A stretch of 64,000 nt of DNA, taken from positions 1 to 64,000 of the forward strand of contig WHSR01000017.1 in the NCBI GenBank assembly GCA_009379995.1, given 5' to 3'. Shown piece by piece: positions 54,607 through 63,536 of this stretch. Under the pieces are notes generated by a model. It did no database searches and had not been told where the DNA came from. It saw only the letters and a list, made by a program, of their open reading frames with translations. Each line of letters opens with the position of its first letter. The first letter of the stretch is position 1. The position numbers and the translations under genes were made by a program. The DNA comes from Streptosporangiales bacterium. GTDB lineage: Bacteria > Actinomycetota > Actinomycetes > Streptosporangiales > WHSR01.

Positions 54607-55831
54607 GTGGAGCTTCTCGGCCCAGGGTTCGACGCCGATCCCTATCCCGCCTACACCCGGCTTCGTGACTCGGGCCGGGTACCTCTGCTGACGGTCCGCG
54701 ACGGTCTCTACGGCCGGCTGGTGTCGCGGTACGACGAGGCCCGCGCCGCGCTGGCCGGCCGACGGCTGAGCAAGGACCCGCGTCACGCGCCGCCGGACTG
54801 GCAGGCCGCCGGCCGTGGCCGCCCGCTGGAAGACCGTTCGGGGCTGGGGGCTCATCTGCTCACGGCCGATCCGCCCGATCACACCAGGCTGCGCCGGTTG
54901 GTCTCCCGGGCGTTCACGTCGCGCCGGATAGAAGGTCTGCGCGGACGCGTACAGGAGATCACCGACTCGCTCGTCGACGCCATGGCGGTGAAGGGCACCG
55001 CCGATCTCATCGCCGAGTTCGCGGTCCCGCTGCCGATCACGGTGATCTGCGAGCTGCTAGGTATTCCGGTCGCGGATCGCGGTAACTTCCGGCGATGGTC
55101 GACGGACGTCGTCTCCTCCACACCCCGCCGAAGCGGACGCGCGACCGGACGCGCGACCGGACGCCCTGCGGAGCCTCAGCACCTACATCGCCGATCTTCT
55201 CGCCGCGAAGCGCCGCGCGCCGGGCGATGACCTGGTCAGCGCGCTCGTGGCGGCCGGCGACGAGGATGGCCTGCTCAGCGAGGACGAGCTGGTCGCGATG
55301 ATCTTCCTGCTGCTGATCGCGGGCCACGAGACGACCGTCAACCTCATCGGCAACTGCGTGCTCGCCCTGTTGCGCCACCCCGACCAGCTCGCACTCCTAC
55401 GACGTCGTCCCGAGCTGCGCGGCGCGGCGGTGGAGGAAGTCTTGCGGTACGACGGGCCGGTCGAGATGGCGACCTGGCGATTCGCCACAGAGTCCCTGGA
55501 CATCGGCGGGACCCGCGTTGCCGCCGGCGACCCGGTGCTCGTCGTTCTGGCGGCGGCGGACCGGGATCCCCGCCGGTTCGTCGGTCCCGACCGGTTCGAC
55601 ATCGCCCGCGCGAACAATCCGCACCTGGCGTTCGGGCACGGAATCCACTACTGCCTCGGCGCCCAGCTCGCCCGCCTCGAGGGCCAGATCGCCCTCGAGA
55701 CGCTCGTGCGTCGGTCGCCCAGCCTCGCCCTTGCCGTACCTCCGCACCGGCTTCGCTGGCGGCACAGCCTCACAATCCGTGGCCTGCACGAGCTCCCCGT
55801 CATACTCACGCCGCCGCGCAGATCCGGCTGA
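54607..55831 (+). pseudogene. Cytochrome P450, split by a one-base insertion
   Basis: The N-terminal half (GFDADPYPAYTRLRDSGRVPLLTV, LLTADPPDHTRLRRLVSRAFTSRRIEGL) is in one frame and the C-terminal half (LLLIAGHETTVNLIGN, VEEVLRYDGPVEMATWR with ExxR, FGHGIHYCLGAQLARLE with the heme Cys) in the next. The join at 55118-55130 (ACACCCCGCC) reads correctly if one C of the CCCC run is removed. All motifs are otherwise intact, so the lesion is recent or a sequence error. GTG 54607 follows CGGAGA. The family is CYP107-like bacterial class I by motif style only. Confidence 0.8.
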
Positions 55832-55861
55832 CCGCAAGCCAGGGGTGTACTTTCGTTGGCC

Positions 55862-56716
55862 ATGCGGCTTGGCTTCAGCATCGATCCCCGACAGGCCCTC
55901 TCCGAACCGGACGAGCTCACGCTGGTGGAGCTCGGGGCGCGGCTGGGCTACGAATCGGCGTGGACACCCTCAGGGCCGGACGCGGCGGCCTTCGACCGCT
56001 GCCTCCGCTGGTACCGGGCATCCGGCCTGCCCACCGGGATCTCGGTAGTCCCGGCCTCGGGGCAGCCGCCAGCGTTCTACGCCGAGCAAGCGAGACGGGT
56101 ATGGGAGGAGACCGGGGGGCGGTTCACGCTCGGCGTGGGAAGCGGGCAGATGCCGAACGCGGCGGCCGGGATGCGCCGGTACGTCACGGAGCTGCGGGCG
56201 CTGCTTCCGGACGGTCCGCCGATCTACCTGGCCGCGCTGGGGCCGCTGATGCTGGGCGTTGCCGGCGAGCTGGCCGACGGCGTGGCGCTCAACTGGTGCT
56301 CGCCCGAGCAGGCGGCCACGTCACGGGACCTCGTAGAGTGCGCCGCGCGCGACGCCGGCCGTCCCGACCCCGTCGTGGCCGCCTACATACGCACCAGCGT
56401 CGACCCGAACCCGGCGGCCGCCCGCTCGGCTCTGGGCACCGCCGCACTGCGGTACGCGCTGGGCCCGGGCCACTACCGCCGGCACTTCGCGCGCATGGGT
56501 TTCGAGGAGGAGCTTCGCCGACTCGAGGCGGGCGACGGCGAACCCAGCGACACGCTGCTCGCCGAGGCGGGCGCGGCCGGCGCGCCCGGCGAGGTGCGGC
56601 CACAGCTCCAGCGCCTGGCCGAAAGGCTCGACCTGGCAATCGTGCGGGTGCTGGTGACGCCGGCGGGGGACGCCGAGTCGGCGCGCCTCACGCTGGAGGA
56701 ATGCCGCCCCGCATAG
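55862..56716 (+). CDS. Luciferase-like, F420-type oxidoreductase
   Basis: The 284-residue protein fits the luciferase-like monooxygenase TIM barrel: MRLGFSIDPRQALSEPDELTLVELGARLGYESAWTPSGPDAAAF, GISVVPASGQPPAFYAEQARRVWEETGGRFTLGVGSG, and PPIYLAALGPLMLGVAGELADGVALNW. In actinobacteria such proteins usually use coenzyme F420. The substrate is unknown. It starts at ATG 55862 shortly after the P450. Confidence 0.85.
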   Translation: MRLGFSIDPRQALSEPDELTLVELGARLGYESAWTPSGPDAAAFDRCLRWYRASGLPTGISVVPASGQPPAFYAEQARRVWEETGGRFTLGVGSGQMPNAAAGMRRYVTELRALLPDGPPIYLAALGPLMLGVAGELADGVALNWCSPEQAATSRDLVECAARDAGRPDPVVAAYIRTSVDPNPAAARSALGTAALRYALGPGHYRRHFARMGFEEELRRLEAGDGEPSDTLLAEAGAAGAPGEVRPQLQRLAERLDLAIVRVLVTPAGDAESARLTLEECRPA

Positions 56717-56747
56717 GCCGCGACAGGGCGGCCGGCAGGTCACATCG

Positions 56748-57012
56748 GTGCCGCCACCACCCACGTCAGCGGAGGGGGCGAAAGAACCTGCGTACGGCGA
56801 CAAGGAGCCGCTCTTCCTGTCGGTGATCGAGGACACCAGCGCCGCTCAGGCCGCGGCGTTCGACGAGATGTTGAACCGCACCCTGGGCGAGGTCCACGAC
56901 CCGCAGGCCGCCCTGCTCACCTTCGGCCGCGAGTTCGCCACGGCCGTCGCCCGCTCACCCCAGCGGTCAGCGGTCATGCGGCTGCTGATCTCCGAGGCGG
57001 CCCACGGCCAGT
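56748..57012 (+). pseudogene. TetR-family regulator fragment (middle part)
   Basis: Plus-strand reading gives GDKEPLFLSVIEDTSAAQAAAFDEMLNRTLG, and DPQAALLTFGREFATAVARSPQRSAVMRLLISEAA, typical of TetR/AcrR proteins between the HTH and the ligand domain (GDKEALFRAV... RLVIAEA). The HTH is absent upstream and the similarity stops at about 57012, where the opposite-strand DUF899 gene ends. It is a decayed regulator. Confidence 0.65.
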
Positions 57013-57023
57013 CGGCTAGTCGG

Positions 57024-57707
57024 CTAGTCGGTGTACTTGTCGTGGTGACGGACCCAGTTCATGATCCCCTCCTCTTCCTGCCGGCCGAGTGGCGTCAGGT
57101 CGAGGTAGTTGAATGTGCCGAGAAGAATGTCGCCGCCGCGGGCGTACGAGGAATAGGTATGGAAGATGCGGTCGCCGTCGCGCAGGAAGACGCTCGTGCC
57201 GGGAACCTCACCCTCGTAGTCGGCGGATTCGTAGTTGTACTCCATGGGCGCGACGTTCTTGTCCAGCGTGACGTGGAAATCGTAATTGAAGTCGCTGCCG
57301 TACGAGGAGTAAAAGGGAACGGTCCAGCCCATTCGGGCCTTGAAGCCCTGGAGCTTCGACCACGGTCCACGGGAGACGACCGCGAGCGTCGTGTTGGCCG
57401 CGTGCAGGTGCGAGAGGTGGCCGATGCTGTCGACCAGGAACGAGCAGCTCGGGCACCCTGCGTCCAGGTCCCACCTCCACATGAAGTGGTAGACGATGAG
57501 CTGGCGGCGCCCCTCGAACAGGTCCGGCAGACTCACTTTCCCATCCGGACCCTCGAAGACGTACTCCTTCTCGACCTCGACCATCGGCAGGTTGCGGCGC
57601 TCGGCGTTCACCGCGTCGCGCGCACGGGTGGCTTCCTTTTCCTTGGTGAGCAGCCCCTTACGGGCAACTAGCCATTCGTCTCGGGACACGATCTTCGGGA
57701 GGTTCAT
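57024..57707 (-). CDS. DUF899-family thioredoxin-like protein
   Basis: The 227-residue protein has FVEG-type regions of DUF899: VSRDEWLVARKGLLTKEKEATRARDAVNAERRNLPMVEVEKEYVF, LFEGRRQLIVYHFMWRWDLDAGCPSCSFLVDSIGHLSHLHAANTTLAVVSRGP and SVFLRDGDRIFHTYSSYARGGDILLGTFNYLDLTPLGRQEE. The C-x-x-C site (CPSC) lies in a thioredoxin-like fold. Function is unknown; likely redox. It is flanked by gene fragments on both sides. Confidence 0.9.
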   Translation of the reverse strand: MNLPKIVSRDEWLVARKGLLTKEKEATRARDAVNAERRNLPMVEVEKEYVFEGPDGKVSLPDLFEGRRQLIVYHFMWRWDLDAGCPSCSFLVDSIGHLSHLHAANTTLAVVSRGPWSKLQGFKARMGWTVPFYSSYGSDFNYDFHVTLDKNVAPMEYNYESADYEGEVPGTSVFLRDGDRIFHTYSSYARGGDILLGTFNYLDLTPLGRQEEEGIMNWVRHHDKYTD

Positions 57708-57760
57708 CTTTCACTCCTTTGGTTGATCCTCTGAACGGCGCATCGGCGCCACGGTGGGTA

Positions 57761-57829
57761 CGGCTCACCCTCGCCCCGCTCGTCGTACCAGGTGCGCACG
57801 CCGCCGGGAGGTTCCACGTAGCCCGCCAT
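57761..57829 (-). pseudogene. N-terminal stub of an alpha/beta hydrolase
   Basis: The ATG at 57829 (preceded by GAGGTGAG) gives MAGYVEPPGGVRTWYDERGE followed by GEP and then unrelated sequence to a stop near 57710. It matches the first 22-23 residues of alpha/beta hydrolases (YVE-PGG-R-WYDERGEGEP-VLLHGG); the oxyanion-hole HGG and everything after are missing. The junction lies immediately upstream of the DUF899 gene. Confidence 0.6.
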
Positions 57830-58203
57830 CTCACTCACCTCGCCTCGGTAGATAGGACTCCGATGCGCGACGAAAGTCATCGGTGCGGAGGCGACGGGAA
57901 AGGTCGGCCGTATGCGCGCTGCGTCTCGACCGGCAACAGATCTGGTTTACGGTCGGCCTATGGCCGGCATCTCCGGCCGAGGAGCGATAGGGAGCTTCCG
58001 CAACCTCGGCCCAGGACGCCTCGAGCTGGTCTGCATCCACGCGGCCGAACGCGTGGTCACCGAGTGGCTGACCGCCCCAGAAGCCAAGACAGACGAGACA
58101 GAAGAGTCCGCGAAACCCGTACAGAGCGCACCCTGACCTTGCAGGTCATGCCTTTGTCCCCCTGCCCGGCCAAGGAAGGGCGCCTGGAGCGGTCAGGGCA
58201 CTC
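57830..58203. other. Intergenic/decayed DNA, no supported gene
   Basis: Short open frames exist on both strands (for example 57912-58136 plus) but none has family-like motifs or a convincing ribosome-binding site. This belongs to the debris zone between the TetR fragment and the coiled protein at 58204. Confidence 0.5.
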
Positions 58204-58752
58204 TCATCGGTTGGGTTGCGATGACGTGGCGTCTTCCAGGAGTGAGTCGACCAGCGCGCGGTACGACGTCACCGCACGGCGCAGGTCTTCGGTCTCGGCT
58301 TGTCCGCGTTCATGCGCGACGACCACGGCGTGCGCGGCGCGATAGTGCTCGACGATGTCGGGGTGCTCGACCGAGATGTCGGCGGCGCGCTGCTCGAAGT
58401 TATCCATCGGATAGCCGACCTCACGCATGATCTGGGTGGTCAGCTGGTCGGCATCGTGTACCGCCGACCCTGGCGTATCCACGAAGCGCTCTTGGACGCT
58501 GTTCCACTCCTTCTGGTACCGGGCGCGGGACTCCGCCGGCAGCGGGCGCAACGTCAGCTCTTCATGGCGCTTCTCCCGTTCCCGAAGACGGGCCTCGTCC
58601 GAACGTCGGTCGCCCGCCTCGGAAACAGTGTGTTCGTACTCGGGGCCGAACTGCCGTTGCAGCCGCGCGGAACGCCGCCGCCTGGCCATCACGGCAAGGC
58701 CACCTGCGACCACGACGGCCGCGACGATGATGACAATCGTTGTGGTATTCAT
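58204..58752 (-). CDS. Membrane-anchored helical protein of unknown function
   Basis: The 182-residue protein has an N-terminal transmembrane helix (TIVIIVAAVVVAGGLAVMA) with RRRR on the inner side, then a cytosolic helical domain: RQFGPEYEHTVSEAGDRRSDEARLREREKRHEELTLRPLPAESRARYQKEWNSVQERFVDTPGSAVHDADQLTTQIMREVGYPMDNFEQRAADISVEHP. I recall similar uncharacterised proteins in many actinobacteria and other soil bacteria; the function is unknown. Confidence 0.8.
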   Translation of the reverse strand: MNTTTIVIIVAAVVVAGGLAVMARRRRSARLQRQFGPEYEHTVSEAGDRRSDEARLREREKRHEELTLRPLPAESRARYQKEWNSVQERFVDTPGSAVHDADQLTTQIMREVGYPMDNFEQRAADISVEHPDIVEHYRAAHAVVVAHERGQAETEDLRRAVTSYRALVDSLLEDATSSQPNR

Positions 58753-59072
58753 ACGTGAGCCCTACCCAGCCGGGCCGCAGCCTCACATCCTCGGTGCGGA
58801 CGCACCAGGTTGCGTGGATCCCCGTGCCACCGTTCCCCGAGAGAGCGCCCGTGCCGGAGGCCTGGCGGCCTGGGCGGTGATTTCGTGGAGGCCGAGGGGA
58901 CTGGTAGCGGCGGCGGGCCGCATGTTGCCAGAGGACTCGCGAATGGCGACATTTGCCGCTCCCCTGGGGGTGCGCCGCTACCATTTGAGCTCGAACCTGC
59001 GGGGAGTGAAGCGCCACGAGCAGGTCGGCGGGCCTGTTACGGCTTCGAGAGGGACGGAAGGCCGAATAGCTC
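58753..59072. other. Intergenic region before sulfotransferase-like gene
   Basis: No gene is supported. The stretch is GC-rich with several short open frames. GAGAGGGA at about 59049-59056 is too far from the ATG at 59073 to be a good Shine-Dalgarno. No tRNA or strong hairpin was found. Confidence 0.45.
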
Positions 59073-60374
59073 ATGCAACGCGTATCGGGGTACGCCGACG
59101 GAGAGACCGACGACCGTTCGGTCGTCTTTCTGCACGTCGGCGCTCCCAAGACCGGGACCACGTTTCTCCAGACCGTGCTCTGGAAAAACCGTGAAGCCCT
59201 CCGGGAGGACGGGGTCCTTTACCCGGGACACCTGTTCGCGGCTCACCTCCACGCGGCCTTCGACCTCCGGAGAGCGGGGTTTCACGGGTACGCGGACCCG
59301 TACGTGCCGGGTGCATGGGACCGCATCGTCGACGAGGCGCGTGACTGGCGCGGCACGGTGATCATCTCTCAGGAGGCGTTCAGCCCGGCGACCCGCGACC
59401 AGATCGCCCAGGCCATGGCCGCACTGAGTTTTGCCGAGGTGCACCTCATCTATACGGCCCGCGACCTTGTGCGGCAGATTCCGGCGGTATGGCAGGAGGA
59501 GATCAAGAACCGTTTCACGCTCGGGTTCTCGGACTTGATAGAGACCTTGCGCGCTCCAACGGAGGAGAGGCATCCCCTGGGGACGATGTTCTGGCGCACC
59601 CAGGATGCCGTGGAGGTCCTCGATCGATGGGCACATGACCTGCCCCCCGAGCGGGTGCACGTGGTGACCGTTCCCGCTCAGGGATCTTCCTCGGGTCTGC
59701 TGTGGCAGCGGTTCGCCGGGGTCGTGGGGCTCGACACCGACCGATACGACACGACGAGCGCCGCCTCCAACCCCTCCCTGGGAGCCGCGGAAGCCGACCT
59801 ACTCCGGCGCGTCAACATCGCGCTCGAAGAGAGCATCCCGTGGCCGGTGTACAACACCTATGTCAAGCACTTCCTCGGGCAGGAGGTGCTCGCCGGACGC
59901 CCCGACCCAGTCAAGATCACGCTGTCGGCGGAGACACATGACTGGGTGGTGGGGAGATCGGCTGAGTTGGTGGACGGGCTGAAGGGTGCTGGCTACGACA
60001 TCGTCGGCGACCTCGCGGAGCTGATCCCCGGGCCGTCGACCGCCACGCCGGGCGGACCCACGTTCGAAGACATCCCCGCCGAACTCCAGCTGAGTGCGGC
60101 GGTCGACGGGATGGTCGGCCTGATCCAGCGCATCGCACGCCTGCCCGACCCGCACGGGCCACTGCCCGAATGGGTCCGGCATCTGGAAGAGGAGTTGGCC
60201 CGGCGAAAGCGCCAGCCGGCTAGGAGCCTTATTCGCGACATCAGCGAACGAAATCGTGCGGTGATGCGGGCGCGGGCGGCGTGGTGGCACAGCGTCGAGC
60301 GGGCCCGGCGCCTCAGGGCTTGGCTGGGCCGTCGCGCTGGCTCGGACACGGCCACTCACCGTGTAGGCCAGTGA
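59073..60374 (+). CDS. Sulfotransferase-like P-loop protein
   Basis: The 433-residue protein starts with a PAPS-binding-like P-loop (VVFLHVGAPKTGTTFLQTVLWKNREAL). VIISQEAF and EVHLIYTARDLVRQIPAVWQEEIKNR (3'-phosphate-binding R...) match actinobacterial sulfotransferase-family proteins. The C-terminal ~130 residues are helical and basic (RHLEEELARRKRQPARSLIRDISERNRAVMRARAAWWHSVERARRLRAWLGRRAG), perhaps coiled coil. It overlaps the following membrane gene by 4 bp, so a sulfated or otherwise modified cell-envelope glycan is a reasonable guess. Confidence 0.8.
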   Translation: MQRVSGYADGETDDRSVVFLHVGAPKTGTTFLQTVLWKNREALREDGVLYPGHLFAAHLHAAFDLRRAGFHGYADPYVPGAWDRIVDEARDWRGTVIISQEAFSPATRDQIAQAMAALSFAEVHLIYTARDLVRQIPAVWQEEIKNRFTLGFSDLIETLRAPTEERHPLGTMFWRTQDAVEVLDRWAHDLPPERVHVVTVPAQGSSSGLLWQRFAGVVGLDTDRYDTTSAASNPSLGAAEADLLRRVNIALEESIPWPVYNTYVKHFLGQEVLAGRPDPVKITLSAETHDWVVGRSAELVDGLKGAGYDIVGDLAELIPGPSTATPGGPTFEDIPAELQLSAAVDGMVGLIQRIARLPDPHGPLPEWVRHLEEELARRKRQPARSLIRDISERNRAVMRARAAWWHSVERARRLRAWLGRRAGSDTATHRVGQ

Positions 60375-61927
60375 GCCGGCAACTGACCCGGCGAAGCGAA
60401 CGCATCGGCCAGCTCGCCGGCCAGCTCGCCGGGCTGGCTGGACGGCATTGGCTGTTCTTGCTGTTCTTCGTCCTCGGCACCGCGTTGCGAGCGATGGTGC
60501 AGCTCACGTACCAACCCGTTCTCTTCGCCTTCTTCGACTCCTTCGCGTACTTCAACCACGTATACGGGCCGCCACCGGACAGCCAGCGCCCGCTCGGATA
60601 CCCGATCGGCTTCATGCGGCCCCTGTTGCTCACCGGCCAGGTCGCGGTCATCCCCCTCGTACAGCACCTGCTGGGTCTCGGGATGGCTCTGGCCATCTAC
60701 GCGATGCTCGTCCGCCGCGGTGTCCGAGGATGGCTGTCCGCCCTCGCTGTGGCCCCTGTGCTCCTCGACGGGTACCAGCTGCAGATCGAGCAGGCGATCG
60801 CCTCCGACCCGCTCTTCCAGGCGCTCGTCGTCGCCGCGCTCGTGCTGATGGCATGGCGAAGGCGTCCTTCACCCGTCGTGGTGGCGTGCGCCGGTCTGCT
60901 CATCGGAGCGGCCGCGACCGTTCGCTTCGTCGGCCTGCCACTCCTGGTCGTGCCGCTGCTCTACGTGCTCGTCGTCAACCCGGGCTGGTGGCGGCGCGTC
61001 GTCGCGGCCGGGGCCCTCGTCGCGCCGGCGGTGCTTCCGCTGCTTGTCTATTCCAGCTGGACATACGCGCATACCGGCGACTTCCGGCCGGGCGGCGACC
61101 AAATGTCGGCACGGGCTCTTCACGCTCGGGTGTCCCCCTTCGCGGACTGCGGTGCACTCGCCGCTGACGGAGCGCCGGCGTACGTCGTCGGCATCTGCCC
61201 CGACGCGCCGCGCTCGGAGAGGCCGCAGTCACCCAAGTACTACATGCGCCAGACACTGCTCGGCAAGCCGGATGTCGACCTCCCTCCCGGTGTTGACGTG
61301 AACGGCGCGCGGCGCGAGTTCGGCCGCCGCGTCGTGCTCAACCAGCCGGTCGACATGACCAAGGCGGTCGTAGACGACTTTCTGCGTGGCTTCGCGTGGC
61401 AACGCATCCGCAAGCCCGGTGAATACTCGCTCGAGGTCTGGCGGTTCGACGCCCAGGTACGCCCTCCGAAGACCGACCACAAGTGGGCGGTCCTGCGAAA
61501 GTACGGCGAGGAGCCGACCGTCAACCCGTCGGCCGGCAGCTTCCTCCGCGACTACCAGTCGATCGTGTACACGCGGGGGCCCATGTTCGCCGCCGGCCTG
61601 ATCATCCCTCTGCTCGCCGCGATCGGCCTCGGCGGGGCGCGACGTTCGGACCTGCGGACGCCGGCTCTGCTCGTCGCGGGGACCTGTGCGATGTTGCTAC
61701 TCACCGCCGCGGCCTTCACCTTCTCCTGGCGCTACCAACTCCCGTCGATCCCACTGCTACCGTGGTCCGCCGCGCTGGGGCTCGCCGCGCTCTTCCCGGG
61801 AGCGCTGCGGGCACGTCCGACCAACGATGTGGAGAACACGCCTGACCCCGAGAATCGGCCAGGTGAGGATGCTGACGGCGGAGCTCACCACGGGAGGGAG
61901 CGTGCCGAGCATCACGGGCTCAGGTAA
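60371..61927 (+). CDS. Polytopic membrane protein, GT-C glycosyltransferase-like
   Basis: GTG 60371 overlaps the preceding stop, giving 518 residues. About ten hydrophobic helices are visible, with an extracytoplasmic loop after the first containing FFDSFAYFNHVYGPPPDSQRPLGYP, which resembles the Asp-containing first loop of lipid-linked sugar-dependent GT-C enzymes. A soluble segment at about 240-400 has PKYYMRQTLLG and VVLNQPVDMTKAVVDDFLRGFAW. Similar membrane proteins are common in actinomycetes. The sugar and acceptor are unknown. Confidence 0.75.
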   Translation: MSRQLTRRSERIGQLAGQLAGLAGRHWLFLLFFVLGTALRAMVQLTYQPVLFAFFDSFAYFNHVYGPPPDSQRPLGYPIGFMRPLLLTGQVAVIPLVQHLLGLGMALAIYAMLVRRGVRGWLSALAVAPVLLDGYQLQIEQAIASDPLFQALVVAALVLMAWRRRPSPVVVACAGLLIGAAATVRFVGLPLLVVPLLYVLVVNPGWWRRVVAAGALVAPAVLPLLVYSSWTYAHTGDFRPGGDQMSARALHARVSPFADCGALAADGAPAYVVGICPDAPRSERPQSPKYYMRQTLLGKPDVDLPPGVDVNGARREFGRRVVLNQPVDMTKAVVDDFLRGFAWQRIRKPGEYSLEVWRFDAQVRPPKTDHKWAVLRKYGEEPTVNPSAGSFLRDYQSIVYTRGPMFAAGLIIPLLAAIGLGGARRSDLRTPALLVAGTCAMLLLTAAAFTFSWRYQLPSIPLLPWSAALGLAALFPGALRARPTNDVENTPDPENRPGEDADGGAHHGRERAEHHGLR

Positions 61928-61959
61928 TGTTGCCGTCTCCAAGCAGTGGACGTGCCAAG

Positions 61960-62005
61960 GAGGTGAGACCCGTTACCGCCAGATCAGGCCGGGTGCTCTC
62001 ACCTC
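61960..62005. other. Long-loop inverted repeat before HemK-like gene
   Basis: GAGGTGAGA (61960-61968) pairs with TCTCACCTC (61997-62005) across a 28-base loop. It may sequester an AAGGAGGTG sequence (61957-61965) that looks like a ribosome-binding site but has no start codon close behind. Significance is uncertain. Confidence 0.3.
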
Positions 62006-62070
62006 ACGGCCGTGCGGTCCAGCCTGTATAGGTGCCGAGAGAGCGCCCGTCGGCATCCCGAAAGGCGCCT

Positions 62071-62883
62071 ATGTCGGCTTCCCCGTCACCCCGCCCTCGA
62101 TCCGTCATCGTCACCAGGCTTCGGGCCGCCGGCTGTGTCTTCGCCGAGGACGAGGCGCGGTTGCTCGCCTCCGCGGCACGGACGCCGGCCGACCTCGCCG
62201 CGATGGTGGACCAGCGGGCCGCCGGCCTACCCCTCGAACACGTCCTCGGCTGGGCGGAGTTCTGTGGCCTGCGGATAGCCGTGGACCCTGGAATCTTCGT
62301 GCCCCGCCGCCGCACCGAATTCCTCGTCCGCCAGGCCGTCGACCTCGCCCGGCCACGAACTGTCGTCGTCGACCTGTGCTGCGGCTCGGGCGCCGTGGGC
62401 GCCGCTGTGGCCGCGGCCCTGGACCGGGTCGAGTTGTACGCCGTCGACATCGACCCCGCCGCGGTGCGGTGCGCCCGCCGCAACCTCGCCACCGTCGGTG
62501 GCAAGGCATACGTCGGCGACCTCTACGGGCCGCTGCCCGCTACGCTGCGGGGCCGCGTCGACGTCCTGGTCGTCAACGCGCCCTACGTGCCCACCGAGGC
62601 CGTCGGGCTGCTGCCCCCGGAGGCCCGCGTACACGAGCCGCGGGTGGCGCTCGACGGCGGCGCGGACGGGCTCGACGTCCTGCGGCGGGTGATCGCCGCG
62701 GCGCCACCATGGCTGGCACCGGGCGGCCACCTGCTGGTCGAGGCGAGCGAGCGCCAGGTCGCGCAGACCGTCGAAGCCGTCGCCCTGGGCGGGCTGGTCC
62801 CGCAGGTGGCCAGTTCCGACGATCTGAACGCCACGGTCGTCGTCGGAACCAGGCCAGCCCTGCAGGGCGGACCGGATGGCTAG
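62071..62883 (+). CDS. HemK/PrmC-like glutamine-N5 methyltransferase family protein
   Basis: The 270-residue protein has an N-terminal helical domain (VIVTRLRAAGCVFAEDEARLLASAARTPADLAAMVDQRAAGLPLEHVLGWAEFCGLRIAVDPGIFVPRRRTEFLV) and a SAM domain (VVVDLCCGSGAVGAAVAAALDRVELYAVDIDPAAVRCARRNLA). The catalytic NPPY motif is NAPY here (VVNAPYVP). It is the actinobacterial paralogue usually annotated as putative N5-glutamine methyltransferase; the true release-factor PrmC normally lies next to prfA, not here. Confidence 0.87.
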   Translation: MSASPSPRPRSVIVTRLRAAGCVFAEDEARLLASAARTPADLAAMVDQRAAGLPLEHVLGWAEFCGLRIAVDPGIFVPRRRTEFLVRQAVDLARPRTVVVDLCCGSGAVGAAVAAALDRVELYAVDIDPAAVRCARRNLATVGGKAYVGDLYGPLPATLRGRVDVLVVNAPYVPTEAVGLLPPEARVHEPRVALDGGADGLDVLRRVIAAAPPWLAPGGHLLVEASERQVAQTVEAVALGGLVPQVASSDDLNATVVVGTRPALQGGPDG

Positions 62884-62889
62884 GGCCTC

Positions 62890-63369
62890 TTATTTCCCCG
62901 CGTACGCCCTCTGGAGTGCGGCGATGTCGAGCTTGGTCATCGCGAGCATCGCCTCGGTGGCCCGCTTCGCCTTCTCCGGGTCCGGGTCGCTGACCATGTC
63001 GATGAGCACAGCGGGGACGACCTGCCAGGACACGCCGTACTTGTCCTTCAGCCAGCCACAGGCGACTTCCTGCCCACCCTCGGAGAGCCTGCTCCAGTAA
63101 TAGTCCACCTCGTCCTGGTCATCGCAGTCGATCTGGAACGAGATGGCCTCGTTGAACGTGAACTCGGGCCCGCCGTTCAGCGCGACGAACTTCTGGCCGT
63201 TGAGCTCGAACTCCACGGTCACAACCGAGCCGGCGGGACCCGGTCCGGCCTCGGTGTAGCGAACGACGCGTCCGAGCTTGGAGTCCTTGAAGATCGAGAT
63301 GTAGTGGTTCGCCGCCTCTTCGGCCTGCCCGTCGAACCACAGGCACGTGGTGAATCCGTCGGTGGTCAT
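62890..63369 (-). CDS. PhnB-like VOC-superfamily protein
   Basis: The 159-residue product starts at ATG 63369 after GAGGTACC. TTDGFTTCLWFDGQAEEAANHYISIFKDSKLGRVVRYTEAGPGPAGSVVTVEFELNGQKFVALNGGPEFTFNEAISFQIDC and EVDYYWSRLSEGGQEVACGWLKDKYGVSWQVVPAVL are typical of the PhnB/3-demethylubiquinone-like glyoxalase fold. It is often found next to ArsR-SRPBCC genes, as here. Function is unknown. Confidence 0.92.
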   Translation of the reverse strand: MTTDGFTTCLWFDGQAEEAANHYISIFKDSKLGRVVRYTEAGPGPAGSVVTVEFELNGQKFVALNGGPEFTFNEAISFQIDCDDQDEVDYYWSRLSEGGQEVACGWLKDKYGVSWQVVPAVLIDMVSDPDPEKAKRATEAMLAMTKLDIAALQRAYAGK

Positions 63370-63501
63370 CGGTACCTCCTCGCAGGTGAGCATGTCCACC
63401 CGTACCGACTGATCTCGTGCCACAAACTCATCTGTGGCCGGCCAGATGGTCGCGGAGTCTCTCGGAGTTGACATGCAGGCATTCGGCTGCGTATTGTTCA
63501 A

Positions 63502-63517
63502 GCAGCCAAATGGCTGC
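63502..63517. promoter_or_regulatory. Candidate ArsR operator GCAGCCA-AA-TGGCTGC
   Basis: This is a perfect 7-2-7 palindrome 19 bp before the ArsR-SRPBCC start, with another GGCTGC half-site at 63485-63490. It lies in the divergent promoter shared with the PhnB-like gene, so autoregulation and control of both is likely. Confidence 0.55.
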
Positions 63518-63536
63518 ATGTTTGGGATGGCGAGAG

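Noticed and set aside
57024-57707. DUF899 gene as a selenoprotein because selAB are nearby
   Set aside because: Its redox site is C-P-S-C with Cys codons and there is no in-frame TGA.
57912-58136. 75-codon plus-strand ORF
   Set aside because: No Shine-Dalgarno, no motif, located in decayed DNA.
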